From assembly GCF_009829915.1 (NCBI RefSeq), contig NZ_SZZW01000005.1, positions 45,119 to 109,118 on the forward strand: 64,000 nt of DNA, in the 5' to 3' direction. The notes beneath the pieces were generated by a model. That model ran no database searches. It had not been told where the DNA came from and saw nothing but the letters and a program-made list of their open reading frames with translations. Position 1 is the stretch's first letter. Each line of letters opens with the position of its first letter. Below are positions 51,593 to 60,077 of the stretch, one piece after another. The translations under genes were made by a program, and so were the position numbers. Source of the DNA: Pantoea sp. Nvir (GTDB lineage: Bacteria > Pseudomonadota > Gammaproteobacteria > Enterobacterales > Enterobacteriaceae).

Positions 51593-51778
51593 ATGCAACA
51601 GATAATTAACTGGAGTCAATACATAATCCAAATGGAACAAATACTAGCACTAGAGCTAGACGAAGCGCGTAGGACGGAACTGTTAATTCAGCTTGAACGT
51701 ATCGCCGCTCTGGCGGGACCGCTGATGGCGTTTCCATTAGACGAAAGGATAGAAGTAGCAGGAGTATTTCACTCATGA
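51593..51778 (+). CDS. hpxX: HpxX, DUF4089 / AtzG-like small subunit
   Basis: A 61-residue helical protein (MQQIINWSQYIIQMEQILAL...MAFPLDERIEVAGVFHS). It resembles AtzG/DUF4089, a GatC-like chaperone subunit that packs around the amidase partner. Ribosome binding site AGGAGTAAAAT just upstream. Its TGA overlaps the ATG of hpxY (ATGA), indicating coupled translation and a 1:1 complex. The length is normal for the family. Confidence 0.85.
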   Translation: MQQIINWSQYIIQMEQILALELDEARRTELLIQLERIAALAGPLMAFPLDERIEVAGVFHS

Positions 51779-53166
51779 ACTTCGGCCAATTTTCTATACA
51801 GTCTCTACAACAAGCTCTTAAGTGCGGTGACTTCAGCGCTCGAGAGGTAGCACAGCAAACTTTACTAAGGATTAAAAAGCGACAGGTGCTTAACGCTTGG
51901 ACCGACATCACTGCCAAAAGAATGCTATACGAGGCCGATGAAGTGGATGCACAACTACGACGTGGAGACAATCTACCTCCGCTAGCAGGTATCCCTTATG
52001 CGGTAAAAAACCTGTTTGATGTAGCAGGTTATACTACACTGGCTGGTGCCGCACTATTTCAGGATCGCCCGGCGGCAGAAAAGGACGCCTGGGCAGTGAA
52101 CCGTCTTAGTCACGCTGGTGCACTACTTTCTGGCATGTTGAATATGGATGCCTACGCGTACGGCTTTACCACAGAGAACACTCACTTCGGCACAACACGC
52201 AACCCCCATGATTTAACTCGCGTAGCGGGGGGGTCATCTGGTGGTTCTGCAGCTGCAGTAGCAGCTGGCTTAGTGCACTTCTCTCTTGGCACCGATACTA
52301 ACGGCTCGATTCGAGTACCGGCATCTCTATGTGGTATCTTTGGTCTGAAGCCGACATTTGGCCGTCTTTCCCGTAGCGGTAGCCATCCATTTGTACCTAG
52401 TCTCGATCATATCGGTTTCTTCGCGCGCTGTGTTACGGATTTATCCCAAGTGTATGACATTCTGCAGGGCCGAGATATCAACGATGCGTTTCAGGCGGAT
52501 CACCCTTGTGATCCAACTCTAACTGGGTTAAAAAACACAGGCCAACGCTGCGCGTTGCTAAGTGGTTTTTTCTCTACCTGGTGCGATGATGACGCGCGTG
52601 ACGTACTGATGCGTGTAACGCGTACACTCGATATCCAGGATGAAGTAATGCTGCCAGAAGCGGAATTAGCGCGCTCCGCTGCTTTTATTCTAACTGCTGC
52701 TGAAAGCGGTAACCATTACCTGCGTGCACTTCGCACTTCACCGAAGCTCTTTGAACCCACCTCCCGTGAAAGACTACTAGCGGGTGCAATGTTGCCCGCC
52801 ACCTGGTATGTGCAAGCACAACGCTTCCGTCGCTACTTTCAGAAAAAAGTTCTGCCTCTATTTGAGCATTTCGATGTAATGATAGCGCCGGCTACGCCCT
52901 GTACCGCGCCATTGATAGGCCAAGAAAACATCCGTATTAACAGCATGGATATGCCATCGTGTACCAGCATGGGGCTGCTGACACAGCCAATTTCTTTTTT
53001 AGGACTACCGGTTTGCAGCGTGCCATTAGCGACAAAAAGCGGTCTGCCTATCGGGCTGCAGCTAATTGCTGCCCCCTTTAATGAAGCAGCCGTTCTGAAC
53101 GTTGCCTTTTATTTAGAGCAGCAAGGAGTTACACTGTCACCAATTTGTTTCGGTAAAACAGAATGA
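51775..53166 (+). CDS. hpxY: HpxY, AtzE-like amidase-signature hydrolase
   Basis: Amidase-signature enzyme, 463 residues. The Ser-cisSer-Lys triad is visible: Lys78 in GIPYAVKNLFDVAG, Ser154 in VAGGSSGGSAAAVAAG and Ser178 in GTDTNGSIRVPASLCG. Closest known relatives are AtzE (1-carboxybiuret hydrolase) and GatA. The Klebsiella gene belongs to the hpxWXYZ operon of urate breakdown. By chemistry and context it may attack oxalurate, which is a ureido-acid amide like carboxybiuret, or another ureide intermediate; this is inference. Four-base overlaps with hpxX and hpxZ on either side. Confidence 0.88.
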   Translation: MNFGQFSIQSLQQALKCGDFSAREVAQQTLLRIKKRQVLNAWTDITAKRMLYEADEVDAQLRRGDNLPPLAGIPYAVKNLFDVAGYTTLAGAALFQDRPAAEKDAWAVNRLSHAGALLSGMLNMDAYAYGFTTENTHFGTTRNPHDLTRVAGGSSGGSAAAVAAGLVHFSLGTDTNGSIRVPASLCGIFGLKPTFGRLSRSGSHPFVPSLDHIGFFARCVTDLSQVYDILQGRDINDAFQADHPCDPTLTGLKNTGQRCALLSGFFSTWCDDDARDVLMRVTRTLDIQDEVMLPEAELARSAAFILTAAESGNHYLRALRTSPKLFEPTSRERLLAGAMLPATWYVQAQRFRRYFQKKVLPLFEHFDVMIAPATPCTAPLIGQENIRINSMDMPSCTSMGLLTQPISFLGLPVCSVPLATKSGLPIGLQLIAAPFNEAAVLNVAFYLEQQGVTLSPICFGKTE

Positions 53167-53552
53167 AAACTGAAGAGATCAATCTGCCACATGTCGTAGC
53201 AGAGGTAACCGCTGTTTTTTACTGTTATGAGCATGCACTAATAAGTAATGCAATTGACACTTTGGATGCACTGTTCTGGCACGATAAGCGAGCAGTGCGG
53301 CTCGGTATATATGAAAATTTGTACGGCATTGAAGCAATTCGTAATTTTCGCACCCAACGTCCATCCATCGGGCTGGTACGCAAACTACACAATAGTATTG
53401 TCACGACTTTTGGCGAGGAGTACGCAGTGTGCAGTACTGAATTTACAAATGAAAGCACGAAAAAACTTGGCCGCCAGCAACAGACTTGGGTTAAACTATC
53501 AGACGGATGGCGAATTGTCGCTGCGCAGGTCAGCTTAATGAGCGCATTTTGA
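53163..53552 (+). CDS. hpxZ: HpxZ, DUF3225 / AtzH-like protein
   Basis: A 129-residue SnoaL/NTF2-like alpha+beta barrel protein of DUF3225 (LDALFWHDKRAVRLGIYENL, GIEAIRNFRTQRPSIGLVRK, GRQQQTWVKLSDGWRIVAAQ). AtzH, its relative in the cyanuric acid cluster, was reported to act on 1,3-dicarboxyurea. It overlaps hpxY by ATGA and ends the operon, followed by a terminator hairpin shared with the convergent oxdC gene. Role in ureide breakdown is inferred from the constant hpxWXYZ linkage. Confidence 0.85.
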   Translation: MKTEEINLPHVVAEVTAVFYCYEHALISNAIDTLDALFWHDKRAVRLGIYENLYGIEAIRNFRTQRPSIGLVRKLHNSIVTTFGEEYAVCSTEFTNESTKKLGRQQQTWVKLSDGWRIVAAQVSLMSAF

Positions 53553-53662
53553 AAATAGTCAATATCAATGCGCCATTATAATGATAAACAATGCTCACTA
53601 ATTGATTAGTTAGTGAAATAGCTTCAAGTTTCTCCCATATTTTAAAGTTTTTGTGTAAAACA

Positions 53663-53687
53663 AAGGGCTGACCTTACGTCAGCCCTT
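53663..53687 (-). terminator. Terminator between hpxZ and the oxalate decarboxylase gene
   Basis: AAGGGCTGAC-CTTAC-GTCAGCCCTT is a perfect 10-bp stem. Read on the minus strand it is followed by TGTTTTAC, so it best ends the leftward oxdC transcript, whose stop codon sits in the stem base. It can also stop hpxZ read-through. Confidence 0.75.
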
Positions 53688-54912
53688 ATTGTGAGTTAAT
53701 TACAGGGTTCTTTTTCAGCGATAAAGCTGTTATAAACTGCTCGTCTAGCTCCAAGTGTTGTGTTACTAGATTACGAGGAGTACCAGCAAGCCACTGGTTA
53801 AGTGAGATATCTGCATAATAGTTGCTTTTAAACAATTCAAGAAAACTTAGCGGAGTCTTCCCGGTATTCTCAATGTAGTGTCCCATAGCGAAAGGTACAT
53901 AACCAACGTCACCCGCCCGGTAATCGAAGGTTCTAGCTTGGCCAGACGAGGCAAAAACGCCCATGCGTCCCTCCCCTTCTAAATAATATTGCCACTCATC
54001 ATTATTAGGATGCCAATGTAATTCCCGTAATCCACCCGGCATAATTTTTACTAAAGCGGCTGCTATTGTTTTCGATACTGGAAAATTAGAGGAATCAGTA
54101 ATTCTTACTGTGCCACCAGGTGCTTTAATGGGCGCTTGCGCCAACATGTGATGTGTAAAAATCGTTTTTGATTTTGGTGCACCTTGTATTGCTTCAGATG
54201 CCAAACTACCTGGTACTCTACCAGCGAAAATATATTCTTCCTGTGGTGAAGGTAGTACTGCGAAGGCAGATACAGGAATACTAAAATTTTTAGCCAAAAT
54301 ATCTGACGGGATATGTTTAAACCAGTCAGAGAGTAAAAAGGTACTGTCCTCATCAAAATTACCGTCATCAAAAGCCAGCAGAAACTCACAGCCGTCAGGC
54401 CCTAGTCCCTGAATGGAATGTGGTATGCCAGGTGGAAAATACCAAAGATGACCAATTTGGACATCATCCATAAACCAGCCACCCTCTGTATCAAATGCTG
54501 TGACGCGCGCTTTACCGAACGTCATGTATGCCCATTCGCCCTCTTTATGCCAGTGTAATTCTCGGATACCTCCTGCATTCAGTCGCATATTCACGCCAGC
54601 GATAGTAGTAGCGATCCCTAACTCACGCTGAGTCACCTGTCGTGTCCATCCGCCACTGCCTTTGCGGACGTGTGCATCGCTAAAGGAGTAGCGTAGATTA
54701 GGCAAGGTACCACTGTCTGTTATAGGAGGGTTAATAATATCAGGATTTTCCGCTTCTCTTATCGGATCATGCGGACCAGGATCGCGGCCTCCAGAGGGAG
54801 TACCAGAGGGCCAGAAAGAGATGGAGTCGTGGGCATGAATCTGACCTGCTGCCAGAGCCACCGTGCCTCCTGCCGCGTACGTTATAAAATTCCTTCTGGA
54901 TAGTTTGCTCAT
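53686..54912 (-). CDS. oxdC: Bicupin oxalate decarboxylase with Tat signal
   Basis: Mn-dependent conversion of oxalate to formate and CO2. It has 408 residues. The N-terminus [20 protein letters not shown] has a twin-arginine motif and hydrophobic stretch, predicting Tat export to the periplasm. Cupin 1 ligands are His120, His122, Glu126 ([16 protein letters not shown]) and His165; cupin 2 ligands are His299, His301, Glu306 ([17 protein letters not shown]) and His345. The lid loop, SENS in Bacillus OxdC, is DEDS here, keeping the proton-relay Glu (Glu188) that favours decarboxylase over oxidase activity. Arg117 is also kept. It is placed to remove oxalate formed by HpxW. Confidence 0.88.
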   Translation of the reverse strand: MSKLSRRNFITYAAGGTVALAAGQIHAHDSISFWPSGTPSGGRDPGPHDPIREAENPDIINPPITDSGTLPNLRYSFSDAHVRKGSGGWTRQVTQRELGIATTIAGVNMRLNAGGIRELHWHKEGEWAYMTFGKARVTAFDTEGGWFMDDVQIGHLWYFPPGIPHSIQGLGPDGCEFLLAFDDGNFDEDSTFLLSDWFKHIPSDILAKNFSIPVSAFAVLPSPQEEYIFAGRVPGSLASEAIQGAPKSKTIFTHHMLAQAPIKAPGGTVRITDSSNFPVSKTIAAALVKIMPGGLRELHWHPNNDEWQYYLEGEGRMGVFASSGQARTFDYRAGDVGYVPFAMGHYIENTGKTPLSFLELFKSNYYADISLNQWLAGTPRNLVTQHLELDEQFITALSLKKNPVINSQ

Positions 54913-55276
54913 TGAAGCGATTCCTTTTTCGTTATTTTAAAAAATAATAATTTTAAAGGAACATCTATAAATGAGCACAATAGAAGAATCGGCTCTTTAT
55001 CTGTAACAAAAATTAGAAATTGTAGAAGACATCCTGTACCATTCGTGCTTTTATTAAATTAATGTAATCTCATTGAGATATAGCTAATTTAATAACTTAT
55101 TAACACGTAGTGCGAGACACAATAAGTACTATTTTATTCATTTGATTATTAATTATTTTTAATAAATTATTACACTTTAATTTATCATGATGCAAGTTCT
55201 AGTCTTCTATCAGATATAATCTAATACTTGGCGACCTAAGTGTAGTTGCGTAAACAAACTGATATAGTCGAAAATA
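54913..55276. other. Spacer between oxdC and puuE
   Basis: A 364-bp AT-rich stretch with the oxdC promoter presumably in it. Nothing else recognised. Confidence 0.5.
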
Positions 55277-56242
55277 TTATCTTTGTGGTGCAGGATGCGT
55301 GTTAATCCAGTGATCAGCAATTTGCTGACGAGTACAGATCCAAACGTTATTGTAGTGATTAATATAATCGAGAAATTTTTGTAAAGCTTTAAATTTTCCA
55401 GGTCTTCCTAGCAACCGACAGTGCATACCAACCGACATCATCTTCGGCTGGGTTTTTCCCTCTTCGTACAGTACATCAAAAGTATCTTGCAAATAGGTGA
55501 AAAATTGTTCGGCAGTGTTAAATCCCTGAGGTGTAGCGAAGCGCATATCATTGCAGTCCAGTGTGTAGGGAACGATTAAGTGTGGCTTTACAGTAGTACC
55601 ATCATAGCAGGTAACATGAGTCCAGAATGGGAGATCGTCGCCATAATAGTCGCTGTCGTAGCTGAACCCACCTTGCTCAACCACTAGGCGTCGCGTATTC
55701 GGACTATCTCTCCCTGTATACCAACCAGTTGGTGATTTACCGAACAGTTCAGTAAGTATATCTACTGCCTGCTGCATATGTTTTTTCTCGGTCTTTACGT
55801 CAATCTTCTGATAGTGGATCCAGCGCCAGCCATGGCTTACTACGTCGTGGCCCGCCTGTTTAATCGCCTCCACAATTTCTGGGTTTCGAGCTAGCGCCAT
55901 TGCTACACCGAAAATTGTCAGCGGTAACATACGGTTTTGAAATTCTCGATGAATACGCCAAAAACCAGCGCGTGAACCATATTCATAAAGGGACTCCATC
56001 GACATATGGCGATTGGGATAACTGTCTACCCCAATAATGTCAGATAGAAACTGTTCGGAGCCAGCATCACCGTGCAGCACATTATTTTCCGCGCCCTCTT
56101 CATAGTTGAGAACGAATTGCACTGCTACTCGTGCCTGATTTGGCCAGGATGCATGGGGTGGCGTAGCGCCATATCCCCTTAGATCGCGTGGATAATTCTT
56201 ATTGAAACTGTACTTTGTTTTTTCTGCAATATCCATTGACAA
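55277..56242 (-). CDS. hpxB: Allantoinase PuuE/HpxB type (polysaccharide-deacetylase fold)
   Basis: Opens allantoin to allantoate without the metal centre of the classical AllB allantoinase. It has 321 residues. NodB-like fold blocks typical of PuuE: RDLRGYGATPPHASWPNQAR, FVLNYEEGAENNVLHGD, RHMSMESLYEYGSRAGFWRI, VVSHGWRWIHYQ, GWYTGRDSPNTRRL and the C-terminal MSVGMHCRLLGRPGKFKALQ. Located 28 bases after the racemase gene on the same strand, the Klebsiella hpxSAB arrangement. Product feeds the allantoate amidohydrolase. Confidence 0.92.
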   Translation of the reverse strand: MSMDIAEKTKYSFNKNYPRDLRGYGATPPHASWPNQARVAVQFVLNYEEGAENNVLHGDAGSEQFLSDIIGVDSYPNRHMSMESLYEYGSRAGFWRIHREFQNRMLPLTIFGVAMALARNPEIVEAIKQAGHDVVSHGWRWIHYQKIDVKTEKKHMQQAVDILTELFGKSPTGWYTGRDSPNTRRLVVEQGGFSYDSDYYGDDLPFWTHVTCYDGTTVKPHLIVPYTLDCNDMRFATPQGFNTAEQFFTYLQDTFDVLYEEGKTQPKMMSVGMHCRLLGRPGKFKALQKFLDYINHYNNVWICTRQQIADHWINTHPAPQR

Positions 56243-56270
56243 CTTCCTGTAACCTTAAGACACATTTCCG

Positions 56271-57002
56271 TTAGCCAAGATGTTGAAACATTCCTGAGAG
56301 AGGTTTGGTGATTGGCCATGCAAGATCTCCATGTTTACTGGTGCCCAAGCCAAGCGATACCAGTGCTTCAACTATCTTCACCGCCGCGCTGACTCCATCG
56401 ATAACCGGTATTCCAAGATCTTGGCTTAATTCGGGCGCCAGCATAGCCATACCTCCACAGCCCAATATAATTGCACCGCAACCGTCCTGATTTTTTGCCT
56501 GCAAGCAGCACTGACGTACTTTCTCCTGCGCGATGCCTGAACTATCTTCTAGTGCCAGTACAGGTAAATCAATAGAATGTAGCGCAGCACAATGGTGGAT
56601 GAACCCATACTGTTGCAGCAAATGCCGTACAATAAGCAACGTGCGAGGAAGAGTAGTCACAATAGAAAAACGTGTTGCTACTAGTGTTGCGGTATGCATT
56701 GCAGCCTCAGCGATGCCAATTACTGGTCCGCTTGCCAGTTCGCGCGCAGCCAACAGACCAGGGTCACCAAAACAGGCGATTACATGTCCGCAGACACCCT
56801 GTTCCTTGCCACGCTTCACATGTTCCAGCACGACAACTGCGGCGATCACTTCGTCGAAGTGGCCTTCAATAGAGGGTACGCCTTGGGATGATGGAACAAC
56901 AATAATCTCAGTGCCTGGAGCGGCGACTGCACGTGCTGATGCACCGATAATTTCGGTCATCGCCAAGCTAGTGTTGGGGTTGATCACTTGAATTAAACTC
57001 AT
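56271..57002 (-). CDS. hpxA: Allantoin racemase HpxA (Asp/Glu/hydantoin racemase family)
   Basis: Interconverts R- and S-allantoin so that both isomers can be used by the stereospecific allantoinase. It has 243 residues. The N-terminal INPNTSLAMTE motif and the two catalytic cysteines, Cys77 (HVIACFGDPGLLAARELA) and Cys182 (AIILGCGGMAMLAPEL), are typical of the family. First intact gene of the leftward hpxA-hpxB pair; upstream on the same strand is the wreck of a GntR regulator. Presence of a racemase suggests spontaneous racemisation or mixed-isomer substrate matters. Confidence 0.92.
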   Translation of the reverse strand: MSLIQVINPNTSLAMTEIIGASARAVAAPGTEIIVVPSSQGVPSIEGHFDEVIAAVVVLEHVKRGKEQGVCGHVIACFGDPGLLAARELASGPVIGIAEAAMHTATLVATRFSIVTTLPRTLLIVRHLLQQYGFIHHCAALHSIDLPVLALEDSSGIAQEKVRQCCLQAKNQDGCGAIILGCGGMAMLAPELSQDLGIPVIDGVSAAVKIVEALVSLGLGTSKHGDLAWPITKPLSGMFQHLG

Positions 57003-57204
57003 GATATTACCTCTCTATGAAGGGGAAATAGCCTTGAGAAATTTACCACTGTGTTCGAAGTACGTGCTGAAAAAAACAATATGGGTTCAGTGATGCTGCA
57101 TCGGTTGGGTTAATTCTACAAAATATCCGAGATACTGCTGCGTGAACTCCACCAAATATAGAGACTAAAGATGTTCTAGGTACAGGACGTATAAATTAGC
57201 GTAT

Positions 57205-57464
57205 TTAATCACCTCATGCGTGCGTCTGTCGCGTACTTCTTCTACAATAGGCTATGACATGAGTGATAACCCTGTGCACCAGGTCTGTGCAAAAGAATAA
57301 CCATCTGCACCTTGGCGAAGCGTTGTAGTGCTTTGCGGATACAGGTACGACGCATGCTGAAGACCTTGGCTCATACTTATTCTGGCAATTTACTACCTTG
57401 TAGCAACTGATGTTCAACAAGAAACCTCATTAACGAATGCCTTATAGATAATTTCATCTGGATC
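57205..57464 (-). pseudogene. hpxS: GntR-family regulator remnant (hpxS-like)
   Basis: The minus strand reads DPDEIIYKAFVNEV, then in a shifted frame FLVEHQLLQGSKLPE followed by stops, then AKVFSMRRTCIRKALQRFAK and VQMVILLHRPGAQGY. This is the GntR winged-helix domain (pattern VEHRL.PG.KL.E..LA..F.VSRT.IRKALQRL). The ligand-binding C-terminal domain is almost absent, with only about 200 bases left before hpxA. Klebsiella has hpxS at the head of hpxSAB, divergent from the permease gene, so position agrees. At least one frameshift and several stops make it nonfunctional. Confidence 0.82.
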
Positions 57465-57568
57465 ATTAAGATCAGTGTCTGTGTTCTGGCCATGTGCCTT
57501 TCTTCTGTCTGGATCCCTCACATCATTTTATATCTGTATATATGTACATGATTATATATTTTTGTATA

Positions 57569-57584
57569 CAGAATTTTAATTCTG
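57569..57584. promoter_or_regulatory. Inverted repeat upstream of the permease gene
   Basis: CAGAATT-TT-AATTCTG, 7-bp arms, about 70 bases before the permease start and beside the dead regulator gene. It could be an old HpxS operator or a promoter element. Confidence 0.3.
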
Positions 57585-57650
57585 GCCTGATTCCTGCAGT
57601 AAGTGAAATCTCTCTACGAACCGTAAATTTTGTTAAGAGGAGAAGGTTTC

Positions 57651-59138
57651 ATGCCTAACCAATTTAAAAGATCTTCTAAGTTAACCATTGAAACCCGTGC
57701 TTGCTACTGTCCACGCCTGACAAATGATGATCTTGCGCCGACGCTCTATCAGAACTGGACATGGTATAACATCTTTTCTTTCTGGATGTCGGATGTGCAC
57801 AGCATCGGTGGCTATGTCGTTGCTGCCAGCTTCTTTACGCTTGGTTTAGCGAGCTGGCAGGTGCTAATTTGTCTACTGGCAGGGATTTGTATAGTACAGC
57901 TTTGCGCAAATCTAGTGGCAAAGCCGAGTCAGATGGCGGGTGTACCGTATGCGGTGATTTGTAGACAAGCATTTGGAGTTTTTGGTGCAAATATTCCAGC
58001 TGTAATACGTGCGCTTATAGCTTTCACTTGGTATGGCATCCAAACTTATTTGGCTGCCAACGCGCTAATGCTTGTGTTGCTGAAATTTTTTCCATCGCTG
58101 ATATCGATGACGCACGCCATTTGGCTCGGCCTATCACAACTTGGATGGTATTGTTTCATCTTATTATGGTTTTTACAGGGAACATTGTTCTGGCACGGAA
58201 TGAGCACTATTAAGCTTTTTATTGATATCGCTGGCCCTGCCGTTTATGTGGTAATGGTAGCGCTGGCAAGTTGGATTATATATAACACTGGTCTTGATGT
58301 TATTTCTTTTACTCTAACAAATAAGTCTCTAACTGTAGGGGAACAGAGTTGGCAAATGATTACTGCCACCGCCCTAGTAGTCTCTTATTTCTCTGGACCA
58401 TTGCTTAATTTCGGAGACTTTTCACGTTATGTTAAAAGTATGAGTGAGATCCGTCGTGGTAATCGTTGGGGTTTACCTTTTAATTTTTTACTTTTCTCAA
58501 TAGTAACGATAGTGATTGTTTCAGGAACTCAGTCTCTGTTCGGCAAAATGATCACCGATCCGATCGAAACTATTAGTATGATCGGTAATAATCTAGCTGT
58601 AGCAATAGGGTTATTGACCATCATTACTTCGACAATCGGTATCAATATTGTGGCCAATTTTGTATCACCAGCATTTGATTTTTCTAACTGCTCACCTCAG
58701 AAAATTAGTTTTCGGACTGGCGGAATGATCGCAGCAGTTGGTTCAGTGCTCATCACCCCTTGGCATTTGTTTCAGTCACCAGAACTCATTCACTATACAT
58801 TAGATGTCCTAGGCGCCTTTATCGGGCCGTTGTTCAGCATCTTATTAGCAGATTTTTATTTTATCAAACGTGGTTATGTCAGTATCGACGATCTATTCGA
58901 TTCTACACCAAAAGGACGTTATTGGTATAGCGGAGGTTTTAATCCAAAAGCGATTGCTGCATTACTGCCATCTGTCACTATCGGCCTTATTATAAGTTTT
59001 ATGCCATTTCTGCATGAAGTTGCTAACTTCAGCTGGTTTATTGGTGCGGTAGTGAGTGGTGGGTGCTATTGCTATTTAGCTCGCGCCGAGCGCGAAATTA
59101 ACACACAAACTTTCACCGTAAGAGGTATAAAATACTAA
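57651..59138 (+). CDS. hpxC: NCS1-family allantoin permease
   Basis: Inner-membrane symporter of the nucleobase-cation-symport-1 family, here most likely importing allantoin. It has 495 residues from the ATG at 57651, which has AGAGGAGAAGG upstream; the frame from 57630 adds seven residues ahead of that site. Family motifs: LYQNWTWYNIFSFWMSDVHS, GVPYAVICRQAFGVFGANIP, FTWYGIQTYLA and SYFSGPLLNFGDFSRYVKS, with about twelve membrane segments. It is divergent from the dead hpxS-hpxA-hpxB unit, as the permease gene is in Klebsiella. Substrate inferred from context. Confidence 0.88.
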   Translation: MPNQFKRSSKLTIETRACYCPRLTNDDLAPTLYQNWTWYNIFSFWMSDVHSIGGYVVAASFFTLGLASWQVLICLLAGICIVQLCANLVAKPSQMAGVPYAVICRQAFGVFGANIPAVIRALIAFTWYGIQTYLAANALMLVLLKFFPSLISMTHAIWLGLSQLGWYCFILLWFLQGTLFWHGMSTIKLFIDIAGPAVYVVMVALASWIIYNTGLDVISFTLTNKSLTVGEQSWQMITATALVVSYFSGPLLNFGDFSRYVKSMSEIRRGNRWGLPFNFLLFSIVTIVIVSGTQSLFGKMITDPIETISMIGNNLAVAIGLLTIITSTIGINIVANFVSPAFDFSNCSPQKISFRTGGMIAAVGSVLITPWHLFQSPELIHYTLDVLGAFIGPLFSILLADFYFIKRGYVSIDDLFDSTPKGRYWYSGGFNPKAIAALLPSVTIGLIISFMPFLHEVANFSWFIGAVVSGGCYCYLARAEREINTQTFTVRGIKY

Positions 59139-59196
59139 TTTTAGCAAATAAGATCAGGTTATTCTAATTAGTTGACTAAACCATCTTATTATTTTG

Positions 59197-59220
59197 TGCT
59201 CCCCGTGAGAACGAGGAGCA
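59197..59220. terminator. Hairpin between convergent hpxC and dnaQ
   Basis: TGCTCC-C-CGT-GAGA-ACG-A-GGAGCA: a 9-bp stem with one mismatch and a GNRA-type loop, between two convergent genes. No strong T-run, so a moderate candidate for a bidirectional terminator. Confidence 0.45.
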
Positions 59221-59292
59221 GTAGTATATTAACTAATGAGCTATTAAATAACTTACCACTACAAATCTTTTTACGGCATAAAATTTTACGGT

Positions 59293-60024
59293 TTAGCTAC
59301 GCCAAAGACAACTACCACCTTTCTTCATCACTAGATTCAGATTCAATTCATGCTCTATTATTTCTTCATCCGTCGCAGATATTACGCGTAGTGGAGAGGC
59401 ATAATGCGTAATGCGTTGAATATTATCACCTTTAGTGTGCTGGATATTTTCTCTTGCCATCGAAAAGGCAAGTGCCGTTTGACCGCCCGTCATCGCTAAG
59501 AAAACTTCTGCTAGGATTTCTGCGTCAAGCAATGCACCGTGCAGAGTACGTTTGCTGCTATCTATCTTATAACGTGAACAGAGTACATCTAAGCTATTTC
59601 GTTTACCAGGGAATATTTTGCGTGCCAAAGCCAGGCTATCAGTAACATGGCAGAAATTTTCAGTTCTCCCAATACCGCGCTCCAGCATGGAAAACTCATA
59701 ATTCATAAAACCAATATCAAACGAGGCATTATGGATCACGAGTTCAGCTCCACTAATATATTCAAGGAATTCGTCCGCTATTTCAGCAAACGTTGGTTTA
59801 TCGGCTAGAAACTCATCTGCAATACCATGGACACCGAATGCTTCTGGTTCCACTAGCCGGTTAGGCCGTAGATATACATGGAAGTTATTACCGGTCGGGC
59901 GACGATTTACCATCTCAACCGCACCAATTTCAATAATACGGTGCCCTTCATAGTGAACACCCATCATGTTCATTCCAGTGGTTTCAGTATCTAGTACGAT
60001 TTGGAGGTTATTTTCAGTGCTCAT
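59293..60024 (-). CDS. dnaQ: DNA polymerase III epsilon subunit (proofreading exonuclease)
   Basis: 3'-5' exonuclease of the replicative polymerase core. It has 243 residues as in E. coli. Exo I LDTETTGMNMMG, Exo II IHNASFDIGFMNYE and Exo III LHGALLDAEILAEVFL carry the metal-binding acids and His. The C-terminal helix that contacts the alpha subunit is present (INTERACTION region LNLVMKKGGSCLWRS). Divergent from rnhA with 53 bases between, the E. coli arrangement. Many reduced symbionts keep it, though often with weakened repair; here it looks complete. Confidence 0.97.
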   Translation of the reverse strand: MSTENNLQIVLDTETTGMNMMGVHYEGHRIIEIGAVEMVNRRPTGNNFHVYLRPNRLVEPEAFGVHGIADEFLADKPTFAEIADEFLEYISGAELVIHNASFDIGFMNYEFSMLERGIGRTENFCHVTDSLALARKIFPGKRNSLDVLCSRYKIDSSKRTLHGALLDAEILAEVFLAMTGGQTALAFSMARENIQHTKGDNIQRITHYASPLRVISATDEEIIEHELNLNLVMKKGGSCLWRS

Positions 60025-60077
60025 ATGATTTGTTTTGTGTCAGACTTAGTATTTTATGAGAAGGGAGTCTACTATAA

